From contig NZ_JAMXQS010000008.1 in the NCBI RefSeq assembly GCF_024053505.1, positions 310,001 through 374,000 on the forward strand: a stretch of 64,000 nucleotides of DNA, read 5' to 3'. Below are positions 45,431 through 55,953 of this stretch, in pieces (position 1 is the first letter of the stretch; every line of letters begins with the position of its first letter). The notes beneath the pieces were generated by a model that saw nothing but the letters and a program-made list of their open reading frames with translations, made no database searches and was not told the origin of the DNA. The stretch comes from Mesorhizobium liriopis. Lineage in GTDB: Bacteria > Pseudomonadota > Alphaproteobacteria > Rhizobiales > Rhizobiaceae. The position numbers were made by a program, and so were the translations under genes.

Positions 45431-46291
45431 CTACTTCTTCGCCAGTGCCTCTGCGAGCGAGACCGTGGCGCTGCCGGGCTTGAGCGGCTTGGGCTGCGAG
45501 GCGGCAGGCGCCCAGCCCGACATCCAGAGAAGCGTGAAGCTCGCGCGCACACGGCCATCCGGGTCGGCGAAACGCTCGCCATATATCTGCGCCGCCCGAT
45601 AAAGCAGCGCGCGGCTCATCGGTTGGCGCGAGCGCTCGGCCAGCGCGTTGGAAGCGCCCATGGCGCGCAGGTCGTTGGCGAGACCCAGAAGCGAATCGTA
45701 ACGCACGGTCAGCGTGTCGGCGTCGGACACGGGCAACGCAAAGCCGGCGCGCTGGAGAAGGCCGCCCGCATCGCGCACCTCCACGAAAGGGCTGACGCGG
45801 GGGGAAACGCCACCCAACTCGCTCTCGGCGGCAAGCAGGCTTTCGCGCAGCTCGGAAAGGGTGCCGGCACCCGCCATGCAGGCGAGGAAAAGGCCATCGG
45901 GCTTCAGTGCGCGGCGGATCTGGACCAGCAGGCCGGGCAGGTCGTTCACTTCGTGCAATGACAGAAGTGAAACGGCGAGGTCGAGGCTCGCCGGCTCGAA
46001 GGGAACGGTTTCAGGCAAAGCGACGATGCCGGGCTCCCCGTTCAGCAGCGCTTCGTCGGCCTCGACGCGGATCACCTCCTCCACCTTGCCGCTTTCGCGC
46101 AGCACCTGCGCGGCGTGGGGGCTGTTGCAGAAGATCGTGGCGGCACGGTCGAAGCGGCGGGACACGGTGGCAAGCCGGTCGCCGAGTTCTTCCGCCGCAT
46201 GCGCCATCAGGAAATCGGCACCCGGCTGCGCCTGTTTCAGCGCGCGGCGCTTGTGCGCCCGGAGCGCGTCGAGGTCGAACACTGTTTCCAC
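45431..46291 (-). CDS. BioC-like / NDUFAF5-like SAM-dependent methyltransferase
   Basis: A 286-residue protein beginning METVFDLDALRAHKRRA from the GTG at 46291, the usual start of this alphaproteobacterial family. The methyltransferase core (about 45-160) has SLLSLHEVNDLPGLLVQIRRAL. The glycine-rich SAM motif is weak. Homologues include the mitochondrial complex I assembly factor NDUFAF5, which hydroxylates an Arg, so a role in complex I assembly is possible; BioC-like activity cannot be ruled out. Confidence 0.78.
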   Translation of the reverse strand: METVFDLDALRAHKRRALKQAQPGADFLMAHAAEELGDRLATVSRRFDRAATIFCNSPHAAQVLRESGKVEEVIRVEADEALLNGEPGIVALPETVPFEPASLDLAVSLLSLHEVNDLPGLLVQIRRALKPDGLFLACMAGAGTLSELRESLLAAESELGGVSPRVSPFVEVRDAGGLLQRAGFALPVSDADTLTVRYDSLLGLANDLRAMGASNALAERSRQPMSRALLYRAAQIYGERFADPDGRVRASFTLLWMSGWAPAASQPKPLKPGSATVSLAEALAKK

Positions 46292-46357
46292 GTGGACTGT
46301 TCCTTTGCGGCCCTTGACCGGATCCGGCTTTGCTCTGCTAGCAAGGATGAGAGGCAG

Positions 46358-47191
46358 GTGGAGCCGGATTTGGGGGAGTTCAAGCCTTTTCTCGGAGTGA
46401 GCGGGCAACCGCGTCGTCTGGCCGCTGCGGCGGCGGCGATGGCCGGGCGCCTGTTGTTTCCCCCGACCTGCATCGGGTGCAGGCGTATCGTGGCCGAGCC
46501 CGGTGCGCTTTGCGCCCATTGCTGGCCGGCCCTGCGCTTCATCGAGGTGCCCTTCTGCCCGGTGATGGGCACGCCGTTCCAGTACGATATGGGCGAAGGG
46601 TTCCTGTCGCTCGAAGCGATTGCCTTTCCACCGCATTTCGACCGGGCGCGGGCCGCCGTGCTCTACGATGGGGCGGCGCGGCAATTGGTGCGCGGGCTGA
46701 AATATGGTGACCGGACCGATCTCGCGCCGTTGATGGCGGGCTGGATGCTGCGTGCTGGAAGCGAACTCTTGCGCGAAGCCGATATGCTCGTACCCGTGCC
46801 CTTGCACTGGCGTCGGTTTCTCAGCCGCCGCTTCAACCAGTCGGCGGAACTCGGGCGGGCGATCGCGAGGCGTTCGGATGTCGTGTTCGCGCCGGAGGTC
46901 CTGGTGCGGCGGAAGAAGACCAAGCAGCAGGTCGGGCTGCGCCGCAAGGCGCGCGAGGACAATGTGCGCTCTGCCTTTGCCGTGCCCGAAAAGTTCAAGG
47001 CGCGGATTCGGGGCAAGCGCATGCTGGTGGTGGACGATGTCTACACGACGGGTGCGACCGTCGGGGCCGCAGCCCGAGCCCTGAAGCGCGCTGGCGCGTC
47101 GCATGTGGATGTGCTGACCTTCGCCCGTGTCGTGCCCGAAAGTGCTGATCTCGACGGGGACTTCCTGCCCGACGAGGGAATGCATATATGA
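46358..47191 (+). CDS. comF: ComF family phosphoribosyltransferase-like protein
   Basis: A 277-residue protein with an N-terminal zinc finger (CIGC and CAHC, about residues 38-57) and a C-terminal phosphoribosyltransferase-like fold with PRPP motif MLVVDDVYTTGAT. ComF takes part in DNA uptake in competent bacteria and is kept in many that are not competent. The GTG at 46358 with AAGGA upstream is chosen; TTG 46370 and ATG 46439 are alternatives. Overlaps the glutaredoxin start (ATGA). Confidence 0.85.
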   Translation: MEPDLGEFKPFLGVSGQPRRLAAAAAAMAGRLLFPPTCIGCRRIVAEPGALCAHCWPALRFIEVPFCPVMGTPFQYDMGEGFLSLEAIAFPPHFDRARAAVLYDGAARQLVRGLKYGDRTDLAPLMAGWMLRAGSELLREADMLVPVPLHWRRFLSRRFNQSAELGRAIARRSDVVFAPEVLVRRKKTKQQVGLRRKAREDNVRSAFAVPEKFKARIRGKRMLVVDDVYTTGATVGAAARALKRAGASHVDVLTFARVVPESADLDGDFLPDEGMHI

Positions 47192-47481
47192 CGGCAAACG
47201 ATGTGAGGCCCATGATGCCGGACGTGACGATCTATACGAGACTGGGCTGCGGCTACTGCACCCGCGCCAAGCAGCTGCTCGACAGCAAGGGTGTCGAGTA
47301 TGACGAACGCGATGCGAGCTTCTCGCCCGAACTGCGGCAGGAGATGATCGCGCGCGCCAACCGCTCGACCTTTCCACAAATCTTCGTGGGCGAGGTGCAT
47401 GTCGGCGGCTGTGACGACCTTTACGCGCTCGACCGTGCCGGCAAGCTCGACGGGTTGCTTCAGACCGGAGCGCTTGCCTGA
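47188..47481 (+). CDS. grxC: Glutaredoxin 3
   Basis: A 97-residue dithiol glutaredoxin that reduces disulfides with glutathione. The active site CGYC lies in RLGCGYCTRAKQLLDSKG; STFPQIFVG holds the cis-Pro, and GGCDDLYALDR binds glutathione. The ATG at 47188 overlaps the comF stop. A start at 47215 (MPDVTIYTR) would give the usual length of about 88 residues and has GAGG upstream. It overlaps the next gene by one base. Confidence 0.9.
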   Translation: MTANDVRPMMPDVTIYTRLGCGYCTRAKQLLDSKGVEYDERDASFSPELRQEMIARANRSTFPQIFVGEVHVGGCDDLYALDRAGKLDGLLQTGALA

Positions 47482-48338
47482 TGGGTTTCAAGGCCGCGGC
47501 ATTGCAGATGCGTTCGGGCACCGAGCCCGCGCGCAACATCGCCTCCATGCGCGAACTGGCGCGTGACGCGAAGGCCCAAGGCGCGCGCTATCTGCAAACG
47601 CCTGAAATGACCGGTGCCTTGATGCGCGACCGCGATGCGTTGCGCGCCATTCTGCAGCCGGCGGAAAGCGACGCTGTTGCCGCGGCTGCGAAAGAACTGG
47701 CGCAGGAACTGGGCGTCTGGTTCCATCTCGGCTCGACGGCGATTGCGCGGCCGGACGGCAAGGTCGCCAATCGCGGCTTTCTGTTTGCGCCCGATGGGGC
47801 GCTCGCTGCGACCTATGACAAGATCCACATGTTCGATGTCGATCTCGACAAGGGCGAGAGCTGGCGCGAGTCTTCGACCTATGAGCCGGGCCGTTGCGGG
47901 CTCGTGACTGAGATCGAAGGGGCGAAATTCGGCTTTGCCATCTGCTACGATCTGCGCTTCCCCCAGCTTTTCCGTGCCGAAGCACTGGCGGGTGCCGAGG
48001 TGCTGACGGTGCCGGCCGCTTTCACGCGCCAGACCGGCGAGGCGCACTGGCATGTGCTCCTGCGCGCGCGCGCCATCGAGAATGGCGCGTGGGTGATCGC
48101 CGCTGCGCAAGGGGGCGTGCATGAAGATGGTCGCGAGACCTATGGTCATTCGCTGATCATCGACCCCTGGGGCCGCGTGGTGGCGGAAGCCGATGGCGAC
48201 GAGCCGGGCGTGGTGGTTGCCGAGATCGATCCGGCGCAGTCGGCTGCGGCGCGCGCCAAGATCCCGAACCTAAAGAATGCGCGCGAGTTCACGCTCGAGC
48301 AGGTCGCCGCCGAAGCGGTGAGGGGTGCCGCATCGTGA
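47481..48338 (+). CDS. Carbon-nitrogen hydrolase (Nit1-like, deaminated glutathione amidase)
   Basis: A 285-residue nitrilase-superfamily enzyme. The catalytic triad is Glu in QTPEMTG, Lys in YDKIHMFDVDL, and Cys in FAICYDLRFPQL. Position and length match Nit1-type amidases, which repair deaminated glutathione. The neighbours glutaredoxin and ChaC fit glutathione-related housekeeping. The ATG overlaps the glutaredoxin stop (TGATG) and the 3' end overlaps the DUF1178 GTG. Confidence 0.87.
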   Translation: MGFKAAALQMRSGTEPARNIASMRELARDAKAQGARYLQTPEMTGALMRDRDALRAILQPAESDAVAAAAKELAQELGVWFHLGSTAIARPDGKVANRGFLFAPDGALAATYDKIHMFDVDLDKGESWRESSTYEPGRCGLVTEIEGAKFGFAICYDLRFPQLFRAEALAGAEVLTVPAAFTRQTGEAHWHVLLRARAIENGAWVIAAAQGGVHEDGRETYGHSLIIDPWGRVVAEADGDEPGVVVAEIDPAQSAAARAKIPNLKNAREFTLEQVAAEAVRGAAS

Positions 48339-48760
48339 TCAAGTTCGCGCTTTCATGCGCGGAAGGCCACGGCTTCGAAGGCTGGTTCCGCGACAATGGC
48401 GACTTCGACAGCCAAGCGGCGCGCGGGCTCGTTGAATGCCCAACCTGCGGTTCGCCCAAGGTTTCGAAGGCGCTGATGGCGCCGGCGGTTTCGACCTCGC
48501 GCAAGCAGGAAAAGATCGCGCTCGCCGTTTCCGCCGAGCAGAAGCGCATCATGGGCGAATTGAAGAAGCTCGGCGAGAAGATGCGCGAGAATTCCGAGGA
48601 TGTCGGTGACCGCTTCGCCGAGGAAGCGCGCAAGATCCATTTCGGCGAAACCGAAGCGCGCGGCATCTTCGGCCAGGCGACGATGGAGGAGGCGGCGAGC
48701 CTCCACGAGGACGGCATCGACTTTCTGCCGATCCCGACCTTTCCGGACGAGCGGAACTAG
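48335..48760 (+). CDS. DUF1178 family protein
   Basis: A 141-residue protein with the N-terminal zinc ribbon-like pairs C8/H12 and CPTCGSP (about 35-41), [14 protein letters not shown], and a helical charged middle. The C-terminal segment [20 protein letters not shown] is typical of DUF1178, a proteobacterial family of unknown function. The GTG start overlaps the nitrilase stop. It ends in a shared CTAG with convergent ubiG. Confidence 0.85.
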   Translation: MIKFALSCAEGHGFEGWFRDNGDFDSQAARGLVECPTCGSPKVSKALMAPAVSTSRKQEKIALAVSAEQKRIMGELKKLGEKMRENSEDVGDRFAEEARKIHFGETEARGIFGQATMEEAASLHEDGIDFLPIPTFPDERN

Positions 48761-49506
48761 AGAGCGGGCTTTTCGGCCAGCACCATGTAGTTCACATCCG
48801 TATCGCTCGAACGGCCCCAGCGGTCGGCGAGCGGGTTGTAGGTGACGCCCAGTTTCTCGACCGTGCGCAGGCCTGCATGCGACAGCGCGGCTTCGAGTTC
48901 ATCGGGCTTCACCAGCTTCGAAAACTGGTGCGTGCCGCGTGGCAGCCATTGCAGGACGTATTCGGCGCCGATGATGGCGAGGCCCAGCGCTTTGAGCGTA
49001 CGATTGATGGTGGCGACCATCATGATGCCGCCGGGGCGCACCATCGCCCCACATTTGTCGATGAAGAGCTCGATATCCGAGACGTGCTCGACCACTTCGA
49101 GATTGAGCACGACATCGAAGGTTTCGCCGGCGTCGGCCAGCGCTTCGGCGGTGGTCGCGCGGTAGTCGATCGTGAGGCCGCTCTGGGCCGAGTGAAGTTT
49201 CGCGACCTCGATGTTCGTGGCCGAGGCATCGGCTCCCACCACCTCCGCGCCGAGCCGCGCCATGGGCTCGCTCATCAAGCCACCGCCGCAGCCGATATCG
49301 AGCAGGCGCAGGCCTTCGAAGGGGCGGGGCGCGCGGATGTCGCGGTCGAAGCGTTCGGCGATCTGGTTGCGGATATATTCGAGCCGGACCGGATTGAACT
49401 TGTGCAGCGGCTTGAACTTGCCTTTTGGGTTCCACCATTCAGCGGCCAGCCGCGAGAAGCGTTCGACTTCCTGATTGTCGATCGTCGTCCGTGCGGCTTC
49501 GCTCAT
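48757..49506 (-). CDS. ubiG: Ubiquinone biosynthesis O-methyltransferase
   Basis: A 249-residue SAM methyltransferase that performs both O-methylations of ubiquinone synthesis. The SAM motif is [20 protein letters not shown] (about residues 72-91); [10 protein letters not shown] and the [15 protein letters not shown] segment are typical UbiG. The N terminus [19 protein letters not shown] matches. The ATG at 49506 is chosen; upstream in-frame sequence overlaps the next gene's 3' end. Its stop codon shares a CTAG with the DUF1178 gene. Confidence 0.93.
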   Translation of the reverse strand: MSEAARTTIDNQEVERFSRLAAEWWNPKGKFKPLHKFNPVRLEYIRNQIAERFDRDIRAPRPFEGLRLLDIGCGGGLMSEPMARLGAEVVGADASATNIEVAKLHSAQSGLTIDYRATTAEALADAGETFDVVLNLEVVEHVSDIELFIDKCGAMVRPGGIMMVATINRTLKALGLAIIGAEYVLQWLPRGTHQFSKLVKPDELEAALSHAGLRTVEKLGVTYNPLADRWGRSSDTDVNYMVLAEKPAL

Positions 49507-49556
49507 CGTGGTCTCCTTGGTATCGCTTTCCCCAAGTCGCCTTCGCGGGCCGGAAG

Positions 49557-50282
49557 TCAAGTCTCGGAGAAGGGCCCGTGCGCCGCTTCGATGCGTATCG
49601 CCACCAGTTCCTGCATGCGCCAGAGATAACGGTCGTGGATGCCGATCTCTTCGAGCTTGGCGACGGTGGCGTGTAGATATTCCGCCATGGAGCCCTTGAA
49701 GCCGCAGGCGGTGGCGAGAACGTCGGCCATCTCGGCGTCGCTCAACCCGCTGATATAGCGTCCGCTCGCCCGGTTCATCGCGAAGGTGAGGGCGGTCAGC
49801 GGGCCCTCCTTCGTGTCGAGCGTGATCCAGCGCGGCGGAAAGGCTGTCGGCACCATGCTCATCTCGCGCGGCAGCAGGCGCAGAAGATTTTCCTTCAGCC
49901 GATCCGGAGGCAGGCGGAAGGCGACGCCCCGGCAGGAGCCGCCGCGATCGAGCGCGAGCATCACGCCCGGCGTTTCGCGGCTGCCGCGGAAACGGTAGTC
50001 CCAGCCAAGGCAGAAGATGCGCCGCCAGCCGCGTGCCAGCGCGACACGGCTTTCGGTGAACTCGAAATCCGGATTCCAGATCAGCGAGCCATAGGCGAAG
50101 ACCCAGAAGCCGTCCTCTGGCGCGGAGGCAATCAGTTCGGCCGCGAGGTTCTCGTAATCGTCTTCCGTCGCCGGACGCATGCCGGGAAAGATCTGGAAGC
50201 CGGGATCGGGAATCGGCCGGCGCAGCGCTTCCACATGGCGCTCGGTTAATCGCATTCGACGGAGGTTGGCGGGGCTCGGCAT
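49557..50282 (-). CDS. Gamma-glutamylcyclotransferase (ChaC family), copy 2
   Basis: A 241-residue ChaC homologue with [14 protein letters not shown] (about residues 62-75), [14 protein letters not shown], and [19 protein letters not shown]. It is longer than copy 1 at 7466 because of an N-terminal extension of about 40 residues rich in Arg and Pro. It probably degrades glutathione. ATG 50282 is used; 50255 ([11 protein letters not shown]) is a shorter alternative. It is divergent from lysC. Confidence 0.86.
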   Translation of the reverse strand: MPSPANLRRMRLTERHVEALRRPIPDPGFQIFPGMRPATEDDYENLAAELIASAPEDGFWVFAYGSLIWNPDFEFTESRVALARGWRRIFCLGWDYRFRGSRETPGVMLALDRGGSCRGVAFRLPPDRLKENLLRLLPREMSMVPTAFPPRWITLDTKEGPLTALTFAMNRASGRYISGLSDAEMADVLATACGFKGSMAEYLHATVAKLEEIGIHDRYLWRMQELVAIRIEAAHGPFSET

Positions 50283-50367
50283 GATGGCTCATTCGCCCAA
50301 GCCCGCTTCTTCCGCAAGCCGGCTTGCCTCACCGTCATCCTTTGGCTTATGGAGGCGGCGGATTTTG

Positions 50368-50398
50368 GCGCCTCGGCCCGGCCGGGGCGCTTTTGTTT
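50368..50398 (+). terminator. Terminator-like hairpin in the lysC leader
   Basis: GCGCCTCGGC (50368-50377), CCG loop, GCCGGGGCGC (50381-50390), then TTTTGTTT. It has full terminator shape and ends 25 bases before the GTG of lysC, on the same strand. No plus-strand gene lies upstream, so it can only act on lysC leader transcripts. Confidence 0.7.
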
Positions 50399-50423
50399 GG
50401 TCAGGTGAGGGATAGGAAGCGTC

Positions 50424-51677
50424 GTGGCGCGCATCGTGATGAAGTTCGGCGGCACGTCCGTGGCCGATATCGCCCGCATTCGCGTGGTGGCCGAGCACGT
50501 CAAACGCGAGGTCGATGCCGGCCACGAAGTCGCCGTCGTCGTGTCCGCGATGTCGGGCAAGACCAACGAACTGGTCGCCTGGACACGCGATGCGTCCGCC
50601 CTGCACGACGCGCGCGAATATGATGCCGTGGTCGCGTCCGGCGAGCAGGTGACATCGGGCCTCGTGGCCATTGCCTTGCAGAACATCGGCGTGAATGCGC
50701 GTTCCTGGCAGGGCTGGCAGATTCCGATCCGCACCGATAACGCGCATGGTGCCGCGCGCATCGCTGAAATCGATGGTTCCGAGCTGATCCGCCGCTTCGG
50801 CGAAGGACAGGTCGCGGTGATCGCGGGGTTCCAGGGTATTGGTCCCGACAACCGCATCGCGACGCTCGGGCGCGGCGGCTCCGATACGTCGGCAGTCGCC
50901 ATCGCCGCTGCGGTGAAAGCCGATCGCTGCGACATCTACACGGATGTGGATGGCGTCTACACCACCGATCCGCGCATCGAGCCCAAGGCGCGGCGCATGA
51001 ACAAGATCTCCTTCGAGGAGATGCTGGAAATGGCTTCGCTGGGTGCCAAAGTGCTGCAGGTGCGCTCGGTCGAGCTCGCCATGGTGCATGGCGTCCGCAC
51101 TTTCGTGCGTTCCTCCTTCGAGGACCCGCACGCGCCCGGCATGGGCGATCTACTGAACCCGCCTGGAACCCTGATCTGCGACGAGGATGAGATCGTGGAA
51201 GCGCAAGTCGTCACCGGAATTGCCTATGCCAAGGACGAGGCGCAGATTTCCTTGCGCCGCGTGGCCGATCGCCCCGGCGTGTCCGCCGGCATCTTCGGCC
51301 CGCTCGCCGAAGCCAACATCAATGTGGACATGATTGTCCAGAACATCTCCGAGGACGGGTCACGCACCGACATGACCTTTACGGTTCCGTCCGGCGACGT
51401 GCAGAAAGCACTGGCCGTGCTGGAGCGTACCAAGGAAACGGTGGGTTTCGACGTGATCCAGCATGAGGAAGGCATGTCCAAGGTGTCGGTGATCGGCATC
51501 GGTATGCGCTCCCATGCGGGTGTCGCCGCAACCGCCTTCAAGGCGCTTGCCGACCGCTCCATCAATATTCGCGCGATCACCACCTCCGAGATCAAGATCT
51601 CGATTCTGATCGACGGGCCCTATACCGAGCTTGCCGTGCGCACTTTGCATTCGGTCTACGGGCTCGATAAGCAGTAA
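50424..51677 (+). CDS. lysC: Aspartate kinase
   Basis: A 417-residue enzyme that phosphorylates aspartate, the entry to lysine, methionine, threonine and isoleucine synthesis. The kinase motif is VMKFGGTSVAD (about residues 6-16) and the aspartate-binding segment is LGRGGSDTSAVA. Two C-terminal ACT domains (about 265-410) bind the feedback amino acid. The GTG at 50424 gives the family N terminus. A terminator-like hairpin in the leader suggests transcription control. ptsP follows on the same strand. Confidence 0.94.
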   Translation: MARIVMKFGGTSVADIARIRVVAEHVKREVDAGHEVAVVVSAMSGKTNELVAWTRDASALHDAREYDAVVASGEQVTSGLVAIALQNIGVNARSWQGWQIPIRTDNAHGAARIAEIDGSELIRRFGEGQVAVIAGFQGIGPDNRIATLGRGGSDTSAVAIAAAVKADRCDIYTDVDGVYTTDPRIEPKARRMNKISFEEMLEMASLGAKVLQVRSVELAMVHGVRTFVRSSFEDPHAPGMGDLLNPPGTLICDEDEIVEAQVVTGIAYAKDEAQISLRRVADRPGVSAGIFGPLAEANINVDMIVQNISEDGSRTDMTFTVPSGDVQKALAVLERTKETVGFDVIQHEEGMSKVSVIGIGMRSHAGVAATAFKALADRSINIRAITTSEIKISILIDGPYTELAVRTLHSVYGLDKQ

Positions 51678-51750
51678 ATGACATTCTAATATCCGAACTC
51701 GCCGGGAGGGGTTACCCAGCGGGCCCGGCTCGGGAAGTGGAAACCTGACC

Positions 51751-54021
51751 ATGCCTCATACGGGCGGCGGTCCCCGCACTCTTTTGAAGCGTCTGCGCGA
51801 GCTGATGGCCGAGGCGCTCGAGCCGCAGGAACGGCTCGACCGTATCGTGCGCGAGATCGCGGCCAATATGGTGGCTGAGGTCTGCTCGCTCTACGTGCTG
51901 CGTGCCGATTCGGTGCTCGAACTCTATGCCACCGAGGGTCTGAACCCGAACGCCGTCCACCATGCGCAACTGGCGCTGGGGCAGGGCCTCGTGGGTACGA
52001 TCGCGGCGTCCGCCCGGCCGCTGAACCTGTCGGATGCGCAGCGCCACCCGGCCTTCGCCTACCTCCCGGAAACCGGTGAGGAGATTTACAACTCCTTCCT
52101 CGGCGTGCCGGTCTTGCGTGCGGGCCGTACACTCGGCGTGCTCGTGGTGCAGAACCGCGCCAAGCGCCTCTATCAGGACGACGAGATCGAGGCGCTTGAA
52201 ACCATCGCCATGGTGATCGCCGAGATGATCGCAGCGGGCGACCTCGCGCGCCTGACACGGCCTGGTCTCGAACTCGACCTGTCGCGGCCGGTTTCCTGCT
52301 CGGGCGTTTCGTTCAACGAAGGCGTCGGCCTCGGCCATGTCGTGCTCCATGAGCCGCGCGTGGTGGTCACCGACCTCTTTTCCGAAGACCCGAACGAGGA
52401 ACTGGTGCGGCTCGATTCCGCGCTCGGCTCGCTGCGGCTTTCCATCGACGACATGCTGTCGCGCCGCGATGTCGCCTTCGAGGGCGAGCACCGCGCGGTG
52501 CTCGAGGCCTATCGCATGTTCGCCAATGACCGCGGCTGGGTGCGCCGGCTGGAAGAGGCCGTGCGCAACGGGCTCACGGCGGAAGCCGCCGTCGAAAAAG
52601 TGCAGAGCGACATGCGCGCGCGCATGCTGCACATGACCGACCCGTATTTGCGCGAGCGGATGAGCGATTTCGACGATCTCGCCAACCGCTTGCTGCGCCA
52701 GCTGATCGGCCGCACCACGGATGAGATGGCGCAGTCGCTGCCGCGTGACGCGATCATCGTCGCGCGCTCGATGGGGGCTGCCGAACTGCTCGACTACCCG
52801 CGCGACCGTTTGCGCGGGCTCGTGCTCGAAGACGCTGCCGTCACGAGCCATGTGGTGATCGTGGCCCGCGCCATGGGCATCCCCGTCGCCGGCCAGGTCA
52901 AGGGCGCCGTTTCCATGGCGGAAAACGGCGATGCAGTGATCATCGACGGTGACGAGGGCAAGGTGCACCTGCGCCCGCAGCCCGAGGTCGAGACCGTTTA
53001 TGCCGAAAAGGCACGGTTCCGCGCGCGGCGGCAGGAGCTTTACCGCGAATTACGGGCGCTGCCATCGGAAACGCGCGATGGGGTTGCGGTCGATCTCATG
53101 ATGAATGCGGGTCTGGCCGTCGATCTGCCGCAGCTTTCCGAATCGGGTGCGAGCGGCATCGGGCTGTTCCGCACCGAGCTGCAGTTCATGGTGGCCGCGA
53201 CCTTCCCGCGCGCCGAAGCGCAGGAGCGGCTTTACCGCGATGTGCTGGATTCGGCGGGCGGCAAGCCGGTCACCTTCCGCACCATCGATATCGGGGGCGA
53301 CAAGGTTCTTCCCTACTTCAAGACCACGACGCAGGAAGAAAACCCGGCACTGGGCTGGCGCGCGATCCGGTTGACGCTGGATCGTCCGGCACTTCTGCGC
53401 GCGCAGGTGCGGGCGCTCTTGCGCGCGTCCGGTGGGCGCGAGCTGAAGTTGATGCTGCCGATGGTCACCGAACTCGGCGAGATCGCGCAGGCGCGTGAGT
53501 TGATCGACCGCGAGGTGCGCCATCTCGCCCGCTTCGCCCATCTCCTGCCGACTTCGCTCAAGATCGGCGCGATGCTGGAGGTGCCGTCGCTCCTCTGGCA
53601 GCTGGACGAGCTGATGAAGCGCGTTGATTTCGTGTCGGTGGGCTCGAACGACCTGTTCCAGTTCGTGATGGCAGCAGATCGCGGCAATTCCCGGCTGTCG
53701 TCGCGTTTCGATCCGCTTTCGGTGCCGTTCCTGCGTGTGCTGAGACAGATCGCGCAGGCCGGCGAGCGCAGCGGCACGCCGGTGACCTTGTGCGGTGAAT
53801 TGGCAGGCAAGCCGATCTCGGCGATGGCGCTGATCGGCGTTGGCTTCCGCGCCATCTCGATGTCGGCGTCCTCGATCGGTCCGGTGAAGGCGATGTTGCG
53901 CGAACTCCCGCTCGAACCGCTTCGCGAAGAGCTCGATGCGGCGCTCGACGGCGACGATGCGCTTCTGCCGATGCGCGCCAAGCTTGTGGCCTTTGCCGAG
54001 GCGCATGGGGTGCCCCTTTGA
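51751..54021 (+). CDS. ptsP: Phosphoenolpyruvate-protein phosphotransferase PtsP (EI-Ntr)
   Basis: A 756-residue enzyme I of the nitrogen phosphotransferase system. An N-terminal GAF domain (about residues 25-165) precedes the EI body. The phosphorylated His is H367 in [13 protein letters not shown], and the PEP-binding barrel carries [28 protein letters not shown] and a catalytic Cys in LCGELAGKP. It passes phosphate to NPr and EIIA-Ntr. lysC-ptsP-prfA-prmC is a conserved alphaproteobacterial order. Confidence 0.94.
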   Translation: MPHTGGGPRTLLKRLRELMAEALEPQERLDRIVREIAANMVAEVCSLYVLRADSVLELYATEGLNPNAVHHAQLALGQGLVGTIAASARPLNLSDAQRHPAFAYLPETGEEIYNSFLGVPVLRAGRTLGVLVVQNRAKRLYQDDEIEALETIAMVIAEMIAAGDLARLTRPGLELDLSRPVSCSGVSFNEGVGLGHVVLHEPRVVVTDLFSEDPNEELVRLDSALGSLRLSIDDMLSRRDVAFEGEHRAVLEAYRMFANDRGWVRRLEEAVRNGLTAEAAVEKVQSDMRARMLHMTDPYLRERMSDFDDLANRLLRQLIGRTTDEMAQSLPRDAIIVARSMGAAELLDYPRDRLRGLVLEDAAVTSHVVIVARAMGIPVAGQVKGAVSMAENGDAVIIDGDEGKVHLRPQPEVETVYAEKARFRARRQELYRELRALPSETRDGVAVDLMMNAGLAVDLPQLSESGASGIGLFRTELQFMVAATFPRAEAQERLYRDVLDSAGGKPVTFRTIDIGGDKVLPYFKTTTQEENPALGWRAIRLTLDRPALLRAQVRALLRASGGRELKLMLPMVTELGEIAQARELIDREVRHLARFAHLLPTSLKIGAMLEVPSLLWQLDELMKRVDFVSVGSNDLFQFVMAADRGNSRLSSRFDPLSVPFLRVLRQIAQAGERSGTPVTLCGELAGKPISAMALIGVGFRAISMSASSIGPVKAMLRELPLEPLREELDAALDGDDALLPMRAKLVAFAEAHGVPL

Positions 54022-55109
54022 GCCAGACCGCCGTTGCCCTGCCCAAGGAGCGCATGGACCAGCTGTCCAAGCGCTTCGACATGCTCGAACGCCAGATGGC
54101 GGCAGGGCCCGACCCGGATGCCTATGTGAAGATGGCTTCCGAATATGCCGAGCTGCAGCCGATGGTCGACACGATCCGCGCGCTGCAGACGGCCGAGCGT
54201 GAGATGCTCGATCTCGAAACGCTTCTGCACGATGCCGGCACCGACCGCGAGATGCGTGAACTGGCCGAGGCCGAACGGCCAGCACTCGAAGAGCGGATCG
54301 AGAAGCTCAACCACGAAATGCGCATCCTGCTTCTGCCCAAGGATGCGGCGGACGAGAAGAATGCCATCCTCGAAATCCGCGCCGGCACTGGCGGCGACGA
54401 GGCAGCCCTTTTCGCAGGCGATCTGTTTCGCATGTATGAGCGTTATGCGGCCGAACGCGGCTGGCGCTTCGAGACGGTTTCCCTGAGCGAAGGCGAGGTC
54501 GGCGGCTTCAAGGAAGCGATCGCTCAGGTGTCGGGCAAGGGCGTGTTCGCCAATCTCAAATTCGAGTCGGGCGTGCATCGGGTGCAGCGTGTGCCGCAGA
54601 CGGAAACGCAGGGGCGCATCCATACATCGGCGGCCACCGTCGCGGTGCTGCCGGAAGCGGCGGGAGTGGATATCGCGATCCGTCCCGAAGACATCCGCAT
54701 CGACACGATGCGCGCGTCGGGTGCGGGTGGCCAGCACGTGAACACCACGGATTCGGCCGTGCGCATCACGCATATCCCCTCAGGCATCGTGGTGGTGCAG
54801 GCGGAGAAGTCGCAGCACCAGAACCGGGCGCGTGCCATGCAGATCCTACGCTCGCGCTTGTTCGACATGGAGCGCTCGAAGGCCGATGCCGAGCGCTCGG
54901 AATCGCGCCGTGCGCAGGTGGGATCGGGCGATCGCTCCGAGCGCATCCGCACCTATAATTTTCCGCAAGGCCGCGTGACCGACCATCGCATCAACCTGAC
55001 GCTCTACAAGCTCGACCGGGTGATGGAAGGCGAGATCGATGAACTGGTTTCGGCGCTGACCGAGGATCATCAGTCGCGGCTTCTCGCAGAACTCGGCGAG
55101 AATGGCTGA
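54018..55109 (+). CDS. prfA: Peptide chain release factor 1
   Basis: A 363-residue release factor that reads UAA and UAG. The GGQ motif is [15 protein letters not shown] (about residue 235). The anticodon-like region before it is intact. The start TTG at 54018 overlaps the ptsP stop and gives the family-length N terminus; the ATG at 54054 is an alternative but its AAGGAG is only 3 bases away. The 3' end overlaps prmC by 8 bases, and PrmC methylates the GGQ Gln. Confidence 0.94.
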   Translation: MSQTAVALPKERMDQLSKRFDMLERQMAAGPDPDAYVKMASEYAELQPMVDTIRALQTAEREMLDLETLLHDAGTDREMRELAEAERPALEERIEKLNHEMRILLLPKDAADEKNAILEIRAGTGGDEAALFAGDLFRMYERYAAERGWRFETVSLSEGEVGGFKEAIAQVSGKGVFANLKFESGVHRVQRVPQTETQGRIHTSAATVAVLPEAAGVDIAIRPEDIRIDTMRASGAGGQHVNTTDSAVRITHIPSGIVVVQAEKSQHQNRARAMQILRSRLFDMERSKADAERSESRRAQVGSGDRSERIRTYNFPQGRVTDHRINLTLYKLDRVMEGEIDELVSALTEDHQSRLLAELGENG

Positions 55110-55953
55110 CCTGCAGAGCGTGCTGCGTGGCGCGCGCACGCGACTTTCAGAGGCGGGGGTCAGCAGTGCCGCGCTCGATGCGCGCATTCTGGTCGAGCAT
55201 TTCTCGGGTACGGCGCGCGAGGACGCGATCCTGCGGCCTTCGCTCGAATTGGCCGGCCGCATCGTGCAGACCATCGAGCAGGCGGTCGAACGGCGGGCCG
55301 GGGGTGAGCCGGTTCATCGGATCATCGGCGAGCGGGAGTTCTTCGGGCTGCCGCTGAAACTATCTGCAGAGACGCTGGAGCCGAGGCCGGACACGGAAAC
55401 GCTTGTGGAAGCCGTGTTGCCTTTCTGTCGCGAAACGGCTGCGCGCGAGGGCGAATGCCGCATTCTCGACCTCGGCACGGGGACGGGCGCCATCGCATTG
55501 GCGCTGCTCTCACAGGTGCCGGAAGCGCATGCCTGGGGCGTGGATGTGGCGCCCGGTGCGCTCGAAACGGCAGCCGCGAATGCCGAAGCGCTGGGCCTGA
55601 GTGGGCGCTTCGCGCCGACGCTTTCCGATTGGTGGGAAAAAATAGAAGGCTGCTTCCATTTAATCGTCACGAATCCTCCCTATATATCGGGAACTGAGAT
55701 GGAAGCGTTGGTGGATGAGGTCCGCCGCTTTGATCCGACAAGAGCGCTTTACGGCGGCGTGGATGGGCTCGATGCCTATCGAAAGATCGCAACCGGCGCG
55801 CGTCGACACCTGGAAAAGGACGGTCTGGTAGCGCTCGAGATTGGATGGCAGCAGGGCGATGCGGTTTCCGCATTGTTTGTCGCCGAAGGCTTCGAGCCTG
55901 CGGGTCGCTTTCGTGACTTTGGCAACAATGAACGGGTGCTCCTTTTTCGGTAA
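55102..55953 (+). CDS. prmC: Release factor glutamine methyltransferase PrmC
   Basis: A 283-residue SAM enzyme that methylates the GGQ Gln of PrfA and PrfB. The SAM motif is [15 protein letters not shown] (about residues 121-135) and the catalytic motif is NPPYISG (about 190). The N-terminal helical domain positions the release factor. It overlaps prfA by 8 bases, so substrate and modifier are made together. Confidence 0.94.
   Translation: MADLQSVLRGARTRLSEAGVSSAALDARILVEHFSGTAREDAILRPSLELAGRIVQTIEQAVERRAGGEPVHRIIGEREFFGLPLKLSAETLEPRPDTETLVEAVLPFCRETAAREGECRILDLGTGTGAIALALLSQVPEAHAWGVDVAPGALETAAANAEALGLSGRFAPTLSDWWEKIEGCFHLIVTNPPYISGTEMEALVDEVRRFDPTRALYGGVDGLDAYRKIATGARRHLEKDGLVALEIGWQQGDAVSALFVAEGFEPAGRFRDFGNNERVLLFR

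Noticed and set aside
45431-47548. A 700-codon reading of the methyltransferase frame extended upstream
   Set aside because: Upstream part is antisense to comF and has no domain; the GTG at 46291 gives the proper family start.
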